A stretch of DNA of 64,000 nt from Martelella endophytica (GCF_000960975.1 NZ_CP010803.1:3148273-3212272), one strand, 5' to 3'. Positions 35,808-45,414 are shown, counted from the first letter of the stretch. Translations and numbers: made by a program. The notes: generated from the sequence alone by a model not told the origin.

Positions 35808-36551
35808 CTAGTCAGGCATACGATAGTCTTTCAGCCGGTCCTCGGCAAAGACATAAAGTCGGCCACTTTCCTGATAGTCGGGCAATGTCAGCGGCACGAT
35901 CTTCGCGGCGACTTCCGAGGGGTGCGGTAGCGTCATCGGGTCCTCTCCCGGCGCGGCCTGGGCGCGCATGGCGGTGCGGGTGCGGCCGGGATCGACGCTT
36001 GTGACTTTCAGCGGCGTGTGCGCCGTTTCGCCGGCCCAGGTGCGGGCCAGTGCCTCAATCGCAGCCTTGGAGGCGGAATAGGGGCCCCAGAAGGGCTTGC
36101 AGCTATGCGCAGCGGCAGAAGAGAGCACCACGGCGCGGCCGGCATCGGACTTCACCAGAAGCGGTTCCAGAGAACGGATCAGCCGCCACGTCGCGGTGAC
36201 GTTGACGGTCATCACCTGTTCGAACACTTTCGCCTCGATATGGGAAAGCGGCGAGACCACACCGAGTACGCCGGCATTGGCGACGAGGATGTCCAGCTTG
36301 CCCCAGCGTGCAAAGATCGAACCGCCGAGGCGATCGATCGCCGGCATGTCGGCAAGGTCCATCGGCACCAGCGTCGCCGAGCCGTTGCCATCGGCCTTGA
36401 TCGCGTCGTCGAGCTCTTCCAGTCCGCCGATGGTGCGCGCGCAGGCAATGACGTGGGCACCCTGCCTCGCCAGCTCGAGTGCGGTGAAATAGCCGATGCC
36501 ACGGGAGGCGCCGGTGACGACCGCAAGCCGGCCTTCAAGTGGATTTGTCAT
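35808..36551 (-). CDS. SDR-family NAD(P)-dependent oxidoreductase
   Basis: The 247-residue protein has TGASRGIGYF at residues 14-23, NAGVLGV, SSAAAHS with the catalytic serine and YSASK with catalytic Tyr and Lys. The GASRGIG type suggests NADP. It lies 85 bases downstream of purF on the same strand. Order purF-SDR is common in rhizobia, so cotranscription is likely despite a hairpin between the genes. Substrate unknown. Confidence 0.88.
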   Translation of the reverse strand: MTNPLEGRLAVVTGASRGIGYFTALELARQGAHVIACARTIGGLEELDDAIKADGNGSATLVPMDLADMPAIDRLGGSIFARWGKLDILVANAGVLGVVSPLSHIEAKVFEQVMTVNVTATWRLIRSLEPLLVKSDAGRAVVLSSAAAHSCKPFWGPYSASKAAIEALARTWAGETAHTPLKVTSVDPGRTRTAMRAQAAPGEDPMTLPHPSEVAAKIVPLTLPDYQESGRLYVFAEDRLKDYRMPD

Positions 36552-36571
36552 GATCTAGTCCAGTGAACAGT

Positions 36572-36604
36572 TTGTCCGGGAAAGCGAAAGCCTTGCCCGG
36601 ACAA
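36572..36604. other. Stem-loop between purF and the SDR gene
   Basis: TTGTCCGGG (36572-36580) and CCCGGACAA (36596-36604) form a perfect nine-base stem with a 15-base loop. There is no U-run, so it may be a processing or partial attenuation site. Confidence 0.35.
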
Positions 36605-36636
36605 TGTGCAATTTCTCAAAATGTTGAGCAAGTCAC

Positions 36637-38130
36637 TCAGCCGTTACCGGCAAGCAACTCGATCTTGGAGAACTCGTCCTCATGCTCCTTGTCGAGCAGG
36701 CGGGTCGGGTAATCGCCGGTAAACTGATGGTCGGTGAATTGCGGCAGCGCATTGTTGCGTTTCTCGCCGCCGACCGCCTCGTAAAGCCCGTCGATCGACA
36801 GGAACTGCAGCGAATCGGCGCCGATGAACTTGCACATGTCTTCAAGCGTCTCGTGATTGTTCGCGAACAGCTTGTCGCGGTCCGGCGTGTCGATGCCGTA
36901 ATAGTCCGAATAGAAGATCATCGGGCTGGCAACACGGATATGCACTTCCTTCGCACCGGCATCGCGCAGCATCTGCACGATCTTCACCGATGTGGTGCCA
37001 CGCACGATCGAATCGTCGATCAGCACGACGCGCTTGCCGGAGATCACTGCTCGGTTCGCCGAGTGCTTCAGTTTGACGCCGAAGGCCCGGATCTGCTGCG
37101 TCGGCTCGATGAAGGTGCGGCCGACATAGTGGTTGCGGATGATGCCGAGTTCGAAGGGGATGCCGCTTTCCTGGGCAAAGCCGATCGCCGCGGGCGTGCC
37201 GCCATCCGGCACGGGGACAACGACATCGGCCTCGACCGGCGCTTCCTTGGCCAGGTTGAAGCCCATGTTCTTGCGGGTCTGGTAGACATTGCGGCCGCCG
37301 ACGATCGAATCGGGACGGGCAAAATAGACATATTCGAACAGGCAGAGCCGTTCCTTCTGCTGCAGCGCGGGCTTGCGGCTGTCGATCGAGATCGAGCCGT
37401 CCGGCTGGACTTCGCAGATGATGACTTCGCCGTTCTCCACATCGCGCACGAACTTTGCGCCGATGATGTCGAGTGCACAGGTTTCCGAGCAGAAGATCGG
37501 TTTACCGTCGAGCTCGCCCATGACCAGAGGGCGGATGCCCGTGGGGTCGCGCGCGGCAATCAGCTTGGTGCGGGTCATCGCGATCATCGAATAGCCGCCT
37601 TCCATCTGGCTGATGGCATCGATGAAGCGGTCGGACGAGGTTTTCGCGCGGGAGCGGGCGATGAGATGCAGCACGACTTCGGTGTCGGAGGTCGACTGAC
37701 AGATGGCACCGTCGGAAATCAGCTTGCGTCGCATCGACAGGCCATTGGTGAAATTGCCGTTGTGCGCGATGGCGATGCCGCCGACCGCAAGCTCGGCAAA
37801 AAGCGGCTGGACATTGCGCAGCACGGTTCCGCCGGTGGTCGAGTAACGCACATGCCCCATCGCCATCTGGCCGGAAAGCGCCTCGAGCATGGCCGGGTCG
37901 GTGAAGTGATCGCCGACGAGACCCATATGCCGCTCGGAGCGGAACTGCTGGCCGTCATAGGAGACAATGCCCGCGGCTTCCTGGCCGCGATGCTGGAGCG
38001 CGTGCAGGCCGAGCGCCGTCAGCGCCGCTGCATCGGGGTGCCCCAGAATGCCGAACACGCCGCACTCTTCATGCAGCGTGTCGTCATCGAGGCTGAAATC
38101 GTCAAAATCTTGAAAACTGCTGTTCATCAT
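36637..38130 (-). CDS. purF: Amidophosphoribosyltransferase
   Basis: PurF makes 5-phosphoribosylamine from PRPP and glutamine, the first step of purine synthesis. The 497-residue protein has a short propeptide (MMNSSFQDFDDFSLDDDTLHEE) before the N-terminal nucleophile Cys23 of CGVFGILG. HNGNFTN and the C-terminal PRPP loop VLIDDSIVRGTTS are present. I use ATG 38130; the adjacent ATG 38127 is also possible. It lies 62 bases after cvpA, as in E. coli. Confidence 0.95.
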   Translation of the reverse strand: MMNSSFQDFDDFSLDDDTLHEECGVFGILGHPDAAALTALGLHALQHRGQEAAGIVSYDGQQFRSERHMGLVGDHFTDPAMLEALSGQMAMGHVRYSTTGGTVLRNVQPLFAELAVGGIAIAHNGNFTNGLSMRRKLISDGAICQSTSDTEVVLHLIARSRAKTSSDRFIDAISQMEGGYSMIAMTRTKLIAARDPTGIRPLVMGELDGKPIFCSETCALDIIGAKFVRDVENGEVIICEVQPDGSISIDSRKPALQQKERLCLFEYVYFARPDSIVGGRNVYQTRKNMGFNLAKEAPVEADVVVPVPDGGTPAAIGFAQESGIPFELGIIRNHYVGRTFIEPTQQIRAFGVKLKHSANRAVISGKRVVLIDDSIVRGTTSVKIVQMLRDAGAKEVHIRVASPMIFYSDYYGIDTPDRDKLFANNHETLEDMCKFIGADSLQFLSIDGLYEAVGGEKRNNALPQFTDHQFTGDYPTRLLDKEHEDEFSKIELLAGNG

Positions 38131-38192
38131 CCGATCCGGAAATGGCTGGGGCAAGGCCCGTCCGAAATTGTGGTTGAGCGAAGTTCGGTATC

Positions 38193-38768
38193 TTACGCCG
38201 GCAAATGGGGGGCCGGTGGAATAATTGCAATCACATTCCCGTCAACGACCGCGAACAGCTGGTCGCCAGGGAGGGAGGCTTCGGGGCCGGGTCCGCCCGG
38301 CAGAAGCGATTCGAGCTTTGTCGCCAGAATGTCGAGCGCCGGTTTCGATTTGGCATTGCGGATCCAGTCAGGGCTCTGGGCATCGCCAACGAGCCAGTTC
38401 CAGAACGCAACGGCGACCGCGAGAATCAGCACGCCGCGCACCACGCCGAACACGAAACCGAGCGAGCGATCGAGAGCGCCAGCGCGGCTGTCCATAATAT
38501 AGTCCGCAAACCGTGACGTGACCAAGGAGATAAGTATCAGCGCCACGAGAAAAATGATGGCGAAGGCGCCGGCCATGGCGATCCGGTCGTCACCGAGGAA
38601 ATTTTCCAGGGGAGGCGCGAGATAGGGATAGCCGAAATATCCGATGACGGCCGAAAGGCCCCAGGCGAGGATCGACATGATTTCACGCGAAAAACCACGA
38701 ACCATCGCGAGGAGGGCGGAAAACACAATGACGAGGAGAACGATCAGATCGAACAACGTGACTGGCAT
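38193..38768 (-). CDS. cvpA: CvpA family membrane protein
   Basis: The 191-residue protein has four predicted membrane segments, beginning TLFDLIVLLVIVFSALLAMVRGFSREIMSIL, typical of CvpA. In E. coli CvpA affects colicin V production and envelope stress, and its gene is also next to purF. The C-terminal 50 residues are polar. It lies 60 bases after radA. Confidence 0.9.
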   Translation of the reverse strand: MPVTLFDLIVLLVIVFSALLAMVRGFSREIMSILAWGLSAVIGYFGYPYLAPPLENFLGDDRIAMAGAFAIIFLVALILISLVTSRFADYIMDSRAGALDRSLGFVFGVVRGVLILAVAVAFWNWLVGDAQSPDWIRNAKSKPALDILATKLESLLPGGPGPEASLPGDQLFAVVDGNVIAIIPPAPHLPA

Positions 38769-38828
38769 TCAAAGCTCCGCTTGTCCTTCGGCCGCAAGCG
38801 GCCGGGCGTCGAATTCCCGCATGCAGGC

Positions 38829-40226
38829 CTAGTCGTCCGGGTCGGACATGGCCGCCTTCGAGCCTGCAATGCGGACGACGAGATCCGGCAATGCCGATAA
38901 CTCGTTCAACCCGCCTGTCTTCTGCGTTGCAACTTCGGCCGAGCCTGCCGGCAGGCAGGCACCGGAAAAGCCGAGCTTCAACGCTTCCTTCAGCCTCTGG
39001 GCCGCATGCGACACCGGCCGGATGGCACCGGAAAGACTGACCTCGCCGAAATAGACACAATCGGCGGGGAGAGCAAGTCCGGCGAGCGAGGAAATCAGTG
39101 CGGCGGCAACCGCGAGGTCTGCCGCAGGTTCGCTGATGCGGTATCCGCCGGCGATGTTGAGGTAGACATCGTGATTGCCGAGCCTGACCCCGCAATGCGC
39201 TTCGAGCACGGCGAGGATCATCGAAAGCCGTGAGGAATCCCAGCCGACAACGGCTCTTCGCGGTGTGCCAAGCGAGGTCGGCGCCACCAGCGCCTGCACC
39301 TCGACCAGCACCGGTCGCGTGCCCTCCATGCCGGCAAACACGGCAGCGCCCGGCGCCTTGTCGTTGCGTTCGCCGAGAAACAGTTCCGACGGATTGGCAA
39401 CTTCGCGCAGCCCGATATCGCTCATTTCGAACACGCCGATCTCGTCGGTCGCGCCGAAACGGTTCTTCACTGTGCGCAGGATTCGGTAATGGTGGCCGCG
39501 TTCGCCCTCGAAATAGAGCACGGCATCGACCATGTGCTCGACAACGCGCGGGCCGGCAATCTGCCCTTCCTTGGTGACGTGGCCGACCAGCACCATGGCG
39601 GCGCCCGTCTGCTTGGCAAAGCGGATCATCGCCTGCACGCCGGTGCGCACCTGCGTCACTGTGCCGGGCGCGGCTTCCGCCATGTCCGACCACAGCGTCT
39701 GGATCGAATCGATGATCACGAGGTCCGGGCGCTGGCCTTCGGCAAGCGTCGCAAGAATGTCCTCGACATTGGTTTCAGCGGCGAGCAGCACGGCCGTGTC
39801 TGAAGCGCCGAGCCTCTTGGCGCGAAGCCGCACCTGGGCGATGGCTTCCTCGCCCGACACATAGATGACCCGATGGCCCTGGCGCGACAGCGCGGCAGCC
39901 GCCTGCATCAGCAGCGTCGATTTTCCGATGCCCGGATCGCCGCCGACCAGCACCGCCGAGCCGCGCACGAAACCGCCGCCTGTCACCCGGTCGAGTTCGG
40001 CAATGCGGCTTTCGACGCGCGGCGCCTCTTCGCTCTCACCATCAAGGGCGACGAGGGCGACCGGGCGGCCCTTCTTCGGCGCCCGCGCCGGGCCGCCGCC
40101 GATGCCGGCTGCCGGATTGTCTTCGATGATCGTGTTCCAGGCGCCGCAGGCGTCGCAACGTCCCGCCCAGCGCGGATGCACCGCGCCGCAATTCTGGCAG
40201 ATGAACTGGGTCTTCGGTTTGGCCAA
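38829..40226 (-). CDS. radA: DNA repair protein RadA
   Basis: RadA (Sms) is a RecA-like helicase of branch migration. The 465-residue protein starts with a C4 zinc finger (Cys10, Cys13, Cys24, Cys27 in FICQNCGAVHPRWAGRCDAC), then Walker A GGDPGIGKST, and the KNRFGATDEIGVFEM motif. The C-terminal Lon-like domain follows (KTGGLNELSALPDLVVRIAG region). It is 20 bases downstream of alr on the minus strand. Confidence 0.95.
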   Translation of the reverse strand: MAKPKTQFICQNCGAVHPRWAGRCDACGAWNTIIEDNPAAGIGGGPARAPKKGRPVALVALDGESEEAPRVESRIAELDRVTGGGFVRGSAVLVGGDPGIGKSTLLMQAAAALSRQGHRVIYVSGEEAIAQVRLRAKRLGASDTAVLLAAETNVEDILATLAEGQRPDLVIIDSIQTLWSDMAEAAPGTVTQVRTGVQAMIRFAKQTGAAMVLVGHVTKEGQIAGPRVVEHMVDAVLYFEGERGHHYRILRTVKNRFGATDEIGVFEMSDIGLREVANPSELFLGERNDKAPGAAVFAGMEGTRPVLVEVQALVAPTSLGTPRRAVVGWDSSRLSMILAVLEAHCGVRLGNHDVYLNIAGGYRISEPAADLAVAAALISSLAGLALPADCVYFGEVSLSGAIRPVSHAAQRLKEALKLGFSGACLPAGSAEVATQKTGGLNELSALPDLVVRIAGSKAAMSDPDD

Positions 40227-40246
40227 GGTCTCTTCCTTGTCGCGTC

Positions 40247-41416
40247 TCAGTCCGGCTGGGTATAACGGCGGGTGTAGCGCAAGCCAAGGGATGTCAGCAT
40301 TTCATACCCGATCGTGCCCGCCGCAGCTGCCGCCTCGTCGAGCGGCATGTTCGGGCCGATGAGTTCGATATAGTCACCGGCGCGGATGGTTCTTTCAGGA
40401 ACATCGGTGACATCGAAAATGGTCATATCCATGGTGATACGTCCGGCGATCGGCACGCGGTGTCCCGCGACGAAGCCGTAGCCACCCTGTTCGACGGCGC
40501 CGCGCAGCGGCGTACCGGAGCCTGAAAGTGCCCGGTGATAGCCGTCCGCATAGCCTGCCGCCACGATCGCAAGCCGGCTGTCGCGGGAAAGCGTCGTCGT
40601 GGCGCCGTAGCTCACCGTCTCGCCAGCGCGCGCGCTGCGGATCTGAACGATCCGCGCCTCCGCCGTCGCCACGGGCCTCAGCCGCTTCGACGTTCCGACC
40701 TGCGAATCGCCGCCATAGAGCGCGATCCCCGGCCGGGTCAGGTCGAAGTGATAGTCGGAGCCGAGAAAGATGCCGGCAGACGCCGAAAGACTGGCCTCGA
40801 TGCCCTCAAAGGCATTGGCGACCTGACTGAAGCGGGCAAGCTGCTCGACATTCATCGGCGACGCCGGATCGTCACCGCAGGCGAGGTGCGAGAGCACCAG
40901 CACGGGCTCGATGTTGGCAGGGCGAGATGCGTCGCCGGCAAACGCAATCGCTTCCTCCGGCGTCAGGCCGAGGCGGTTGAAGCCGGTGTCGACCTGCAGG
41001 GCGCAAGGATAGGGGCCGGGTACCACCGAAGTGAAGAAGGCGATCTGCTCCTCGCTCGCCAGCACCGGCACGAGGTCGTAGCTGAAGAAAAGCGCTTCGG
41101 TCCCCGGCCACATGCCGGACAGCACGAAAATGCGCGCATCCGGCGCAAATTCCCGAAGCGTCGCCCCTTCTTCCGGCACGGCAACGAAGAAATCCTGAGC
41201 GCCGGCTGCATAGAGCGCTTCGCCGACATCCTCGATGCCGAGGCCGTAGGCATCCGCCTTCAGGACGGCCGCCGTGCGCGCGCCGCCTGAAAGCGCGCGC
41301 ATCGTCTTCCAGTTTTCGACGATCGCGCCGAGATCAACCGTCAGCCGGGCAGGGGCGGTATCGAAAACCTGTGATTCGTCCTCGTCATCGATAAGATCGT
41401 TCGAATAATCGTTCAT
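40247..41416 (-). CDS. alr: Alanine racemase
   Basis: Alr interconverts L- and D-alanine for peptidoglycan. The 389-residue PLP enzyme has the PLP lysine Lys53 in AAVLKADAYGLG and a VSYGATTTL segment in the C-terminal domain that contains the catalytic tyrosine. I chose ATG at 41416 (MNDYSNDLID); the ATG at 41467 would add residues AQSRYIRRNDATN that do not match the family. The N-terminal 20 residues are acidic and specific to rhizobia. Lies 62 bases after dnaB. Confidence 0.94.
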   Translation of the reverse strand: MNDYSNDLIDDEDESQVFDTAPARLTVDLGAIVENWKTMRALSGGARTAAVLKADAYGLGIEDVGEALYAAGAQDFFVAVPEEGATLREFAPDARIFVLSGMWPGTEALFFSYDLVPVLASEEQIAFFTSVVPGPYPCALQVDTGFNRLGLTPEEAIAFAGDASRPANIEPVLVLSHLACGDDPASPMNVEQLARFSQVANAFEGIEASLSASAGIFLGSDYHFDLTRPGIALYGGDSQVGTSKRLRPVATAEARIVQIRSARAGETVSYGATTTLSRDSRLAIVAAGYADGYHRALSGSGTPLRGAVEQGGYGFVAGHRVPIAGRITMDMTIFDVTDVPERTIRAGDYIELIGPNMPLDEAAAAAGTIGYEMLTSLGLRYTRRYTQPD

Positions 41417-41478
41417 GAAATCGCCGTTCGTTGCGTCGTTGCGGCGAATATAGCGCGATTGCGCCAAATGCCACAGGA

Positions 41479-42963
41479 TTATTCGTCGAAGTTTGAGAAT
41501 GACGGGTCGGCCAGGTCGGCAAACCGGGTGTAGGCTGCCTGGAAGGCGAGGTTGGCGGTTCCGGTCGGTCCGTGACGCTGCTTGGCGATGATCACGTCGG
41601 CCGTGCCGCGCACCTTCTCATACTTCATCTTCCACTCGTCATAGGCCGGATCGTCCGGATCGCGCGGCTCGAGGTTCTGGACGTAATATTCCTCACGGAA
41701 CACGAACAGCACCACGTCGGCGTCCTGCTCGATCGAGCCCGATTCGCGAAGGTCGGAAAGCTGCGGGCGTTTGTCCTCGCGGTTTTCCACCTGACGGGAG
41801 AGCTGGGAGAGCGCGATGATCGGTGCGTTCAGCTCCTTCGCCAGCGCCTTGAGGCCGGTGGTGATCTCGGTCACCTCCTGCACGCGGTTGTCGCCGGATT
41901 TCTTTGAGCCGGTCATCAGCTGCACATAGTCGACCACCAGGAGGTCGAGGCCGCGCTGGCGCTTCAGCCGGCGGGCGCGGGCGGAAAGCTGGGCAATCGA
42001 GATGCCACCGGTCTGGTCAATGTAGAGCGGCACCTTCTGCATGGTCTGCGAGCAGGCCACCAGCTTATCGAAATCGGCCTCGGTGATGTCACCGCGGCGG
42101 ATCTTCGAGGAGGAGACCTCGGTCTGCTCCGAGATGATACGGGTGGCGAGCTGTTCGCCGGACATTTCGAGCGAGTAGAAGGCAACAACGCCGCCCTGTT
42201 TGGCCTCGATCGTGCCATCGGGCAGCACTTCCGGCTCATAGGACGAAGCGACGTTCCAGGCGATGTTGGTGGCAAGCGATGTCTTGCCCATGCCGGGACG
42301 GCCGGCGAGGATGATAAGGTCCGAACGCTGCAGGCCGCCCATCTTGTTGTCGAGGGTGTGGATGCCAGTCGAGATGCCGGAAAGGTGGCCGTCGCTCTCG
42401 AACGCCTTGCCGGCCATCTCGATGGCGATGGTGACGGCATTCTCAAACGTCTGGAAGCCGCCCTCGTAACGGCCGGTCTCGGCCAAGGCGAAGAGCTTGC
42501 GTTCGGTATCCTCGATCTGTTCGCCGGGCGTCAGGTCGATCGGCGCGTCGTAAGCCGTGTTGACCACGCCTTCGCCGATATCGATGAGCTGGCGGCGGAT
42601 GGCGAGATCGTAGATCGTGCGCCCGTAATCCTCGGTGTTGATGATGGTGACCGCTTCCGCGGCGAGGCGAGCGAGATACTGCGACACCGTCATGTCGCCG
42701 ACCTTCAGGTCGGAGGGGAGGTGGGTCTTCAGCGTGATCGTGTTGGCGATCTTGTCCATGCGGATCGTGTCGCCGGCAAGCTCGTAGATCTTGCGGTGCA
42801 GCGGCTCGTAGAAATGCTCGGGCTTGAGAAAGTCCGAGACGCGGTAGAAAGCGCTGTTGTTGACGAGGATTGCGCCAAGAAGCGCCTGTTCGACTTCCAG
42901 ATTGTTCGGCGCCTCGCGCTGTGGCGTGGCCTGAAAGGAGGATGAGGGCAGGATATCGTTCAT
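41479..42963 (-). CDS. dnaB: Replicative DNA helicase DnaB
   Basis: DnaB unwinds DNA at replication forks as a hexamer. The 494-residue protein has an N-terminal helical domain (NNLEVEQALLGAILVNN) and the C-terminal RecA-like domain with Walker A AGRPGMGKTS and Walker B LLVVDYVQLM. ATG at 42963 gives MNDILPSSSFQATPQ; the frame open to 43131 is not conserved. A 433-base region with a RIME-like repeat separates it from rplI. Confidence 0.95.
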   Translation of the reverse strand: MNDILPSSSFQATPQREAPNNLEVEQALLGAILVNNSAFYRVSDFLKPEHFYEPLHRKIYELAGDTIRMDKIANTITLKTHLPSDLKVGDMTVSQYLARLAAEAVTIINTEDYGRTIYDLAIRRQLIDIGEGVVNTAYDAPIDLTPGEQIEDTERKLFALAETGRYEGGFQTFENAVTIAIEMAGKAFESDGHLSGISTGIHTLDNKMGGLQRSDLIILAGRPGMGKTSLATNIAWNVASSYEPEVLPDGTIEAKQGGVVAFYSLEMSGEQLATRIISEQTEVSSSKIRRGDITEADFDKLVACSQTMQKVPLYIDQTGGISIAQLSARARRLKRQRGLDLLVVDYVQLMTGSKKSGDNRVQEVTEITTGLKALAKELNAPIIALSQLSRQVENREDKRPQLSDLRESGSIEQDADVVLFVFREEYYVQNLEPRDPDDPAYDEWKMKYEKVRGTADVIIAKQRHGPTGTANLAFQAAYTRFADLADPSFSNFDE

Positions 42964-43217
42964 TGGCTTTTCCGGAGTTCCCGACTGGATGAGACGAGCA
43001 TAGTCGATTGCGCCTTCTGCCGCATCCGACCTGACCTTATTACCCGGTCTGTGCCCACGATCCACGGAATTCACAGGCTGGAGAAATAAACCGGGCCGCA
43101 GGCGCGAAAATCTGGCCCGCCGCCTTGACACGACTCATCACTGGTAAAGCCGCATGATACACCGGCGAGCGAAGATGAAAAATGCCTGCCGGCAACCCTC
43201 AGACCTGTCAGTCCCCA

Positions 43218-43330
43218 ATCTCCCCCCTTGAGGGGGAGATGTCGCGAAAGCGACAGAGAGGGGTAGAGGGCGTAAGCCCTGAAAGCCACAATCTCCGAAT
43301 TTGCCGATAGGGTTCACCCCTCTCTGCCCC
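43218..43330. repeat. RIME-like palindromic repeat block, second copy
   Basis: The block contains ATCTCCCCC (43219-43227)/GGGGGAGAT (43232-43240), then TGTCGC and GCGACA around GAAA (43240-43255), and inverted GAGAGGGGT/ACCCCTCTC (about 43257-43265 and 43315-43323). A 21-base segment is shared with the reverse complement of the 31.4-kb block. It sits between dnaB and the rplI terminator in the 433-base intergenic region 42964-43396; no other feature was seen there. Confidence 0.7.
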
Positions 43331-43338
43331 TGTCACAC

Positions 43339-43369
43339 AAAAAGCCGGGCCACATCGCTGCGGCCCGGC
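43339..43369 (-). terminator. Rho-independent terminator after rplI
   Basis: Read on the minus strand, GCCGGGCC (43344-43351) and GGCCCGGC (43362-43369) form an eight-base stem with a ten-base loop, followed by five Us (plus-strand A-run 43339-43343). It is 28 bases after the rplI stop and ends the rpsF-rpsR-DUF2232-rplI operon. Confidence 0.9.
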
Positions 43370-43396
43370 CTTTCAAATGCAATCGGACAAGAAAAC

Positions 43397-44026
43397 TTAC
43401 TTGTCGTCTTCCTCTTCGCCGGCTTCTTCGCCTTCGGCAGAGGCTTCTTCCTGCTCGTCCTCGATGTCGTAGTCGGCATCGGGGTTGAAGAAGTCTTCCG
43501 GACGCAGCGCGTCTTCGTCGACGCCGTAGATGGCTTCGGCGGAGGTGAGGTCTTCACCCTTGGCCTGGCGCTCGGCTTCTTCGGTGGTGCGGGCAACGTT
43601 CAGCTCGATGGTGATCTCGACCTCGGCATGGAGGTGGATTTCAACCTCGTGCACGCCAACCGTCTTGATCGGGGCGTTGAGAACGACCTGGTTGCGCGAG
43701 ATGTTGAAGCCTTCGGCGGCCAGGATCTCGATCACGTCGCGGGCAGCGACCGAACCGTAGAGCTGGCCGGTTTCGCCAGCGGCGCGAACGGCGATGAAGG
43801 ACTTGCCGGCAAGTACGTCGGCCACTTCCTGGGCTTCGTTCTTGCGCTCGAGGTTGCGGGCTTCGAGAACGGAGCGTTCGGCTTCGAAGCGGGCCTTGTT
43901 GGCGGCGTTGGCGCGCAGCGCCTTGCCGGCCGGCAGGAGGTAGTTACGGGCATAGCCGTCGCGGACCTTGACGGTCTGGCCCATCTGGCCGAGCTTGGCG
44001 ATGCGTTCAAGCAGGATGACTTCCAT
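43397..44026 (-). CDS. rplI: 50S ribosomal protein L9
   Basis: The 209-residue protein begins [32 protein letters not shown], the L9 N-terminal domain, followed by the long helix and C-terminal domain. Beyond the usual about 150 residues it has an acidic tail of about 50 residues rich in Glu/Asp ([20 protein letters not shown]), seen in other rhizobia. It is last in the rpsF-rpsR-DUF2232-rplI operon and is followed by a strong terminator. Confidence 0.96.
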   Translation of the reverse strand: MEVILLERIAKLGQMGQTVKVRDGYARNYLLPAGKALRANAANKARFEAERSVLEARNLERKNEAQEVADVLAGKSFIAVRAAGETGQLYGSVAARDVIEILAAEGFNISRNQVVLNAPIKTVGVHEVEIHLHAEVEITIELNVARTTEEAERQAKGEDLTSAEAIYGVDEDALRPEDFFNPDADYDIEDEQEEASAEGEEAGEEEDDK

Positions 44027-44038
44027 GGTTCATTCCTT

Positions 44039-44998
44039 TCACTGGTTGTCGGAGGACGCGCCCGGCGACAGGGCAATGGCGCGCCGCGTATCAAGAAGAC
44101 CCATGGTCACGAAGATCAGGGCCGGGAAGCTGAAGATCAGCGAGAGATAAGAGAGAATGATCACCGGCACGGCCCAGCTCTTGCCGCGGGCGGCAAGGTG
44201 CATGCGGGCGAGGCCGGCGAGCATGAAGCCGCCACCGAAGGCGCCGAGGCAGGCAGCGCCCACAAGGCCGATCGTGCCGCCGAAGAAGGTGGCGATCAGC
44301 GCCGCGACGAACACGAAGATGGCATTGGTATGCATGCGCAGCGACTGCGCCACATCCTCGCGCGGACGGCGGCTGAGGCCGGCGGCGCCGACGATGCGGG
44401 TGGCGAAGTGGAAGGCGACGAACAGCAGAACGACCGAGGTCGCGCCCTGCACCATCGGCAGCATCAGCGTGAACATGCCCTTGAACTGGTCGATCACAGC
44501 CTGATCGGCGGCCAGCTCCGGGTTCTGCGTCACCAGCGCATCCATGAAACTGTCGACCAGCGCGCCGGTCGTTTCCGGGCCGTAGCCGGCGACCGTGCCG
44601 AGGATGACGAGCGCGAGCGTGATCGCGGCGCATAGATGCAGCAGGATGTCGGAGAGCGGATACCAGGCCGTCAGCCCCTCCGGCCCGCCGATCTCGTTAG
44701 CCGGGCGGGCGAGGTTGCCGAGGTGGCTCAGCCAGCCGGCCGGCACCAGCGTCACCGCCAGCATGTAGAGCGCGAAGAAGGGGGAGGCGAGGGCCGCGCC
44801 AAGCGCGCCGGCAACGATGATCGCAATGATCGCCGCGATATTGCCCCAGCCGAGGCCGGCAATCAGGATCGGCAGTGCGGAAGCGGCGGCGAGAAGCGTG
44901 GAAAACAGGAGATTGAAGCTCGCCGCCATGGCCAGCATGAATGCCGCCACGCCGGAAAGCGCGCCAATCGCCAGAATTTTCACGTTGAAATTCTTCAT
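44039..44998 (-). CDS. DUF2232 domain-containing membrane protein
   Basis: The 319-residue protein has about eight membrane segments (KILAIGALSGVAAFMLAMAASFNLLFSTLLAAASALPILIAG and others) typical of DUF2232. The gene ends 12 bases before rplI and follows rpsR, so it is in the ribosomal protein operon, an arrangement usual in rhizobia. Function unknown; related predicted proteins include the YybS family, also found near rplI in Firmicutes. Confidence 0.88.
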   Translation of the reverse strand: MKNFNVKILAIGALSGVAAFMLAMAASFNLLFSTLLAAASALPILIAGLGWGNIAAIIAIIVAGALGAALASPFFALYMLAVTLVPAGWLSHLGNLARPANEIGGPEGLTAWYPLSDILLHLCAAITLALVILGTVAGYGPETTGALVDSFMDALVTQNPELAADQAVIDQFKGMFTLMLPMVQGATSVVLLFVAFHFATRIVGAAGLSRRPREDVAQSLRMHTNAIFVFVAALIATFFGGTIGLVGAACLGAFGGGFMLAGLARMHLAARGKSWAVPVIILSYLSLIFSFPALIFVTMGLLDTRRAIALSPGASSDNQ

Positions 44999-45139
44999 CT
45001 CGCTGTCCTGCTTTTCGCAGTTAGGGAAAACGCTCGTTTCCCAACCTGGGTATCTTCAAGCTGCTGCGCGCCCACCGCGCCGGAGCCGGTTGCGAAAGGC
45101 GACGGGCGCCTTTCGCGAATGCATTGTCGACGTCAGGCC

Positions 45140-45388
45140 TTACGAAACGACGTAGGGCAGAAGGCCGAGGAAGCGGGCGCGCTTGATGGCGCGAGCCAGC
45201 TCACGCTGCTTCTTCTGGCTGACGGCGGTGATGCGGGACGGAACGATCTTGCCGCGCTCGGAAATGTAGCGCTGCAGGAGGCGAACGTCCTTGTAGTCGA
45301 TCTTCGGAGCGTTGGCGCCGGAGAAGGGGCAGGTCTTGCGACGACGGTTGAACGGGCGACGCTGCGGAATAGAAGCGATAGCTACCAT
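45140..45388 (-). CDS. rpsR: 30S ribosomal protein S18
   Basis: The 82-residue protein contains [21 protein letters not shown] and [26 protein letters not shown], hallmarks of S18. It forms a complex with S6 in the 30S platform. It lies 26 bases after rpsF and 141 bases before the DUF2232 start. Confidence 0.97.
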   Translation of the reverse strand: MVAIASIPQRRPFNRRRKTCPFSGANAPKIDYKDVRLLQRYISERGKIVPSRITAVSQKKQRELARAIKRARFLGLLPYVVS

Positions 45389-45414
45389 GATATGTTCTCC
45401 TTAATCTCGCAAAA

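Noticed and set aside
36682..38502. A 606-codon plus-strand frame opposite purF and part of cvpA.
   Set aside because: No domain likeness and low-complexity composition; antisense artefact.
43124..43152. CTTGACA in the dnaB-rplI gap pointing rightwards.
   Set aside because: No -10 element at 16-18 bases and no plus-strand gene follows.
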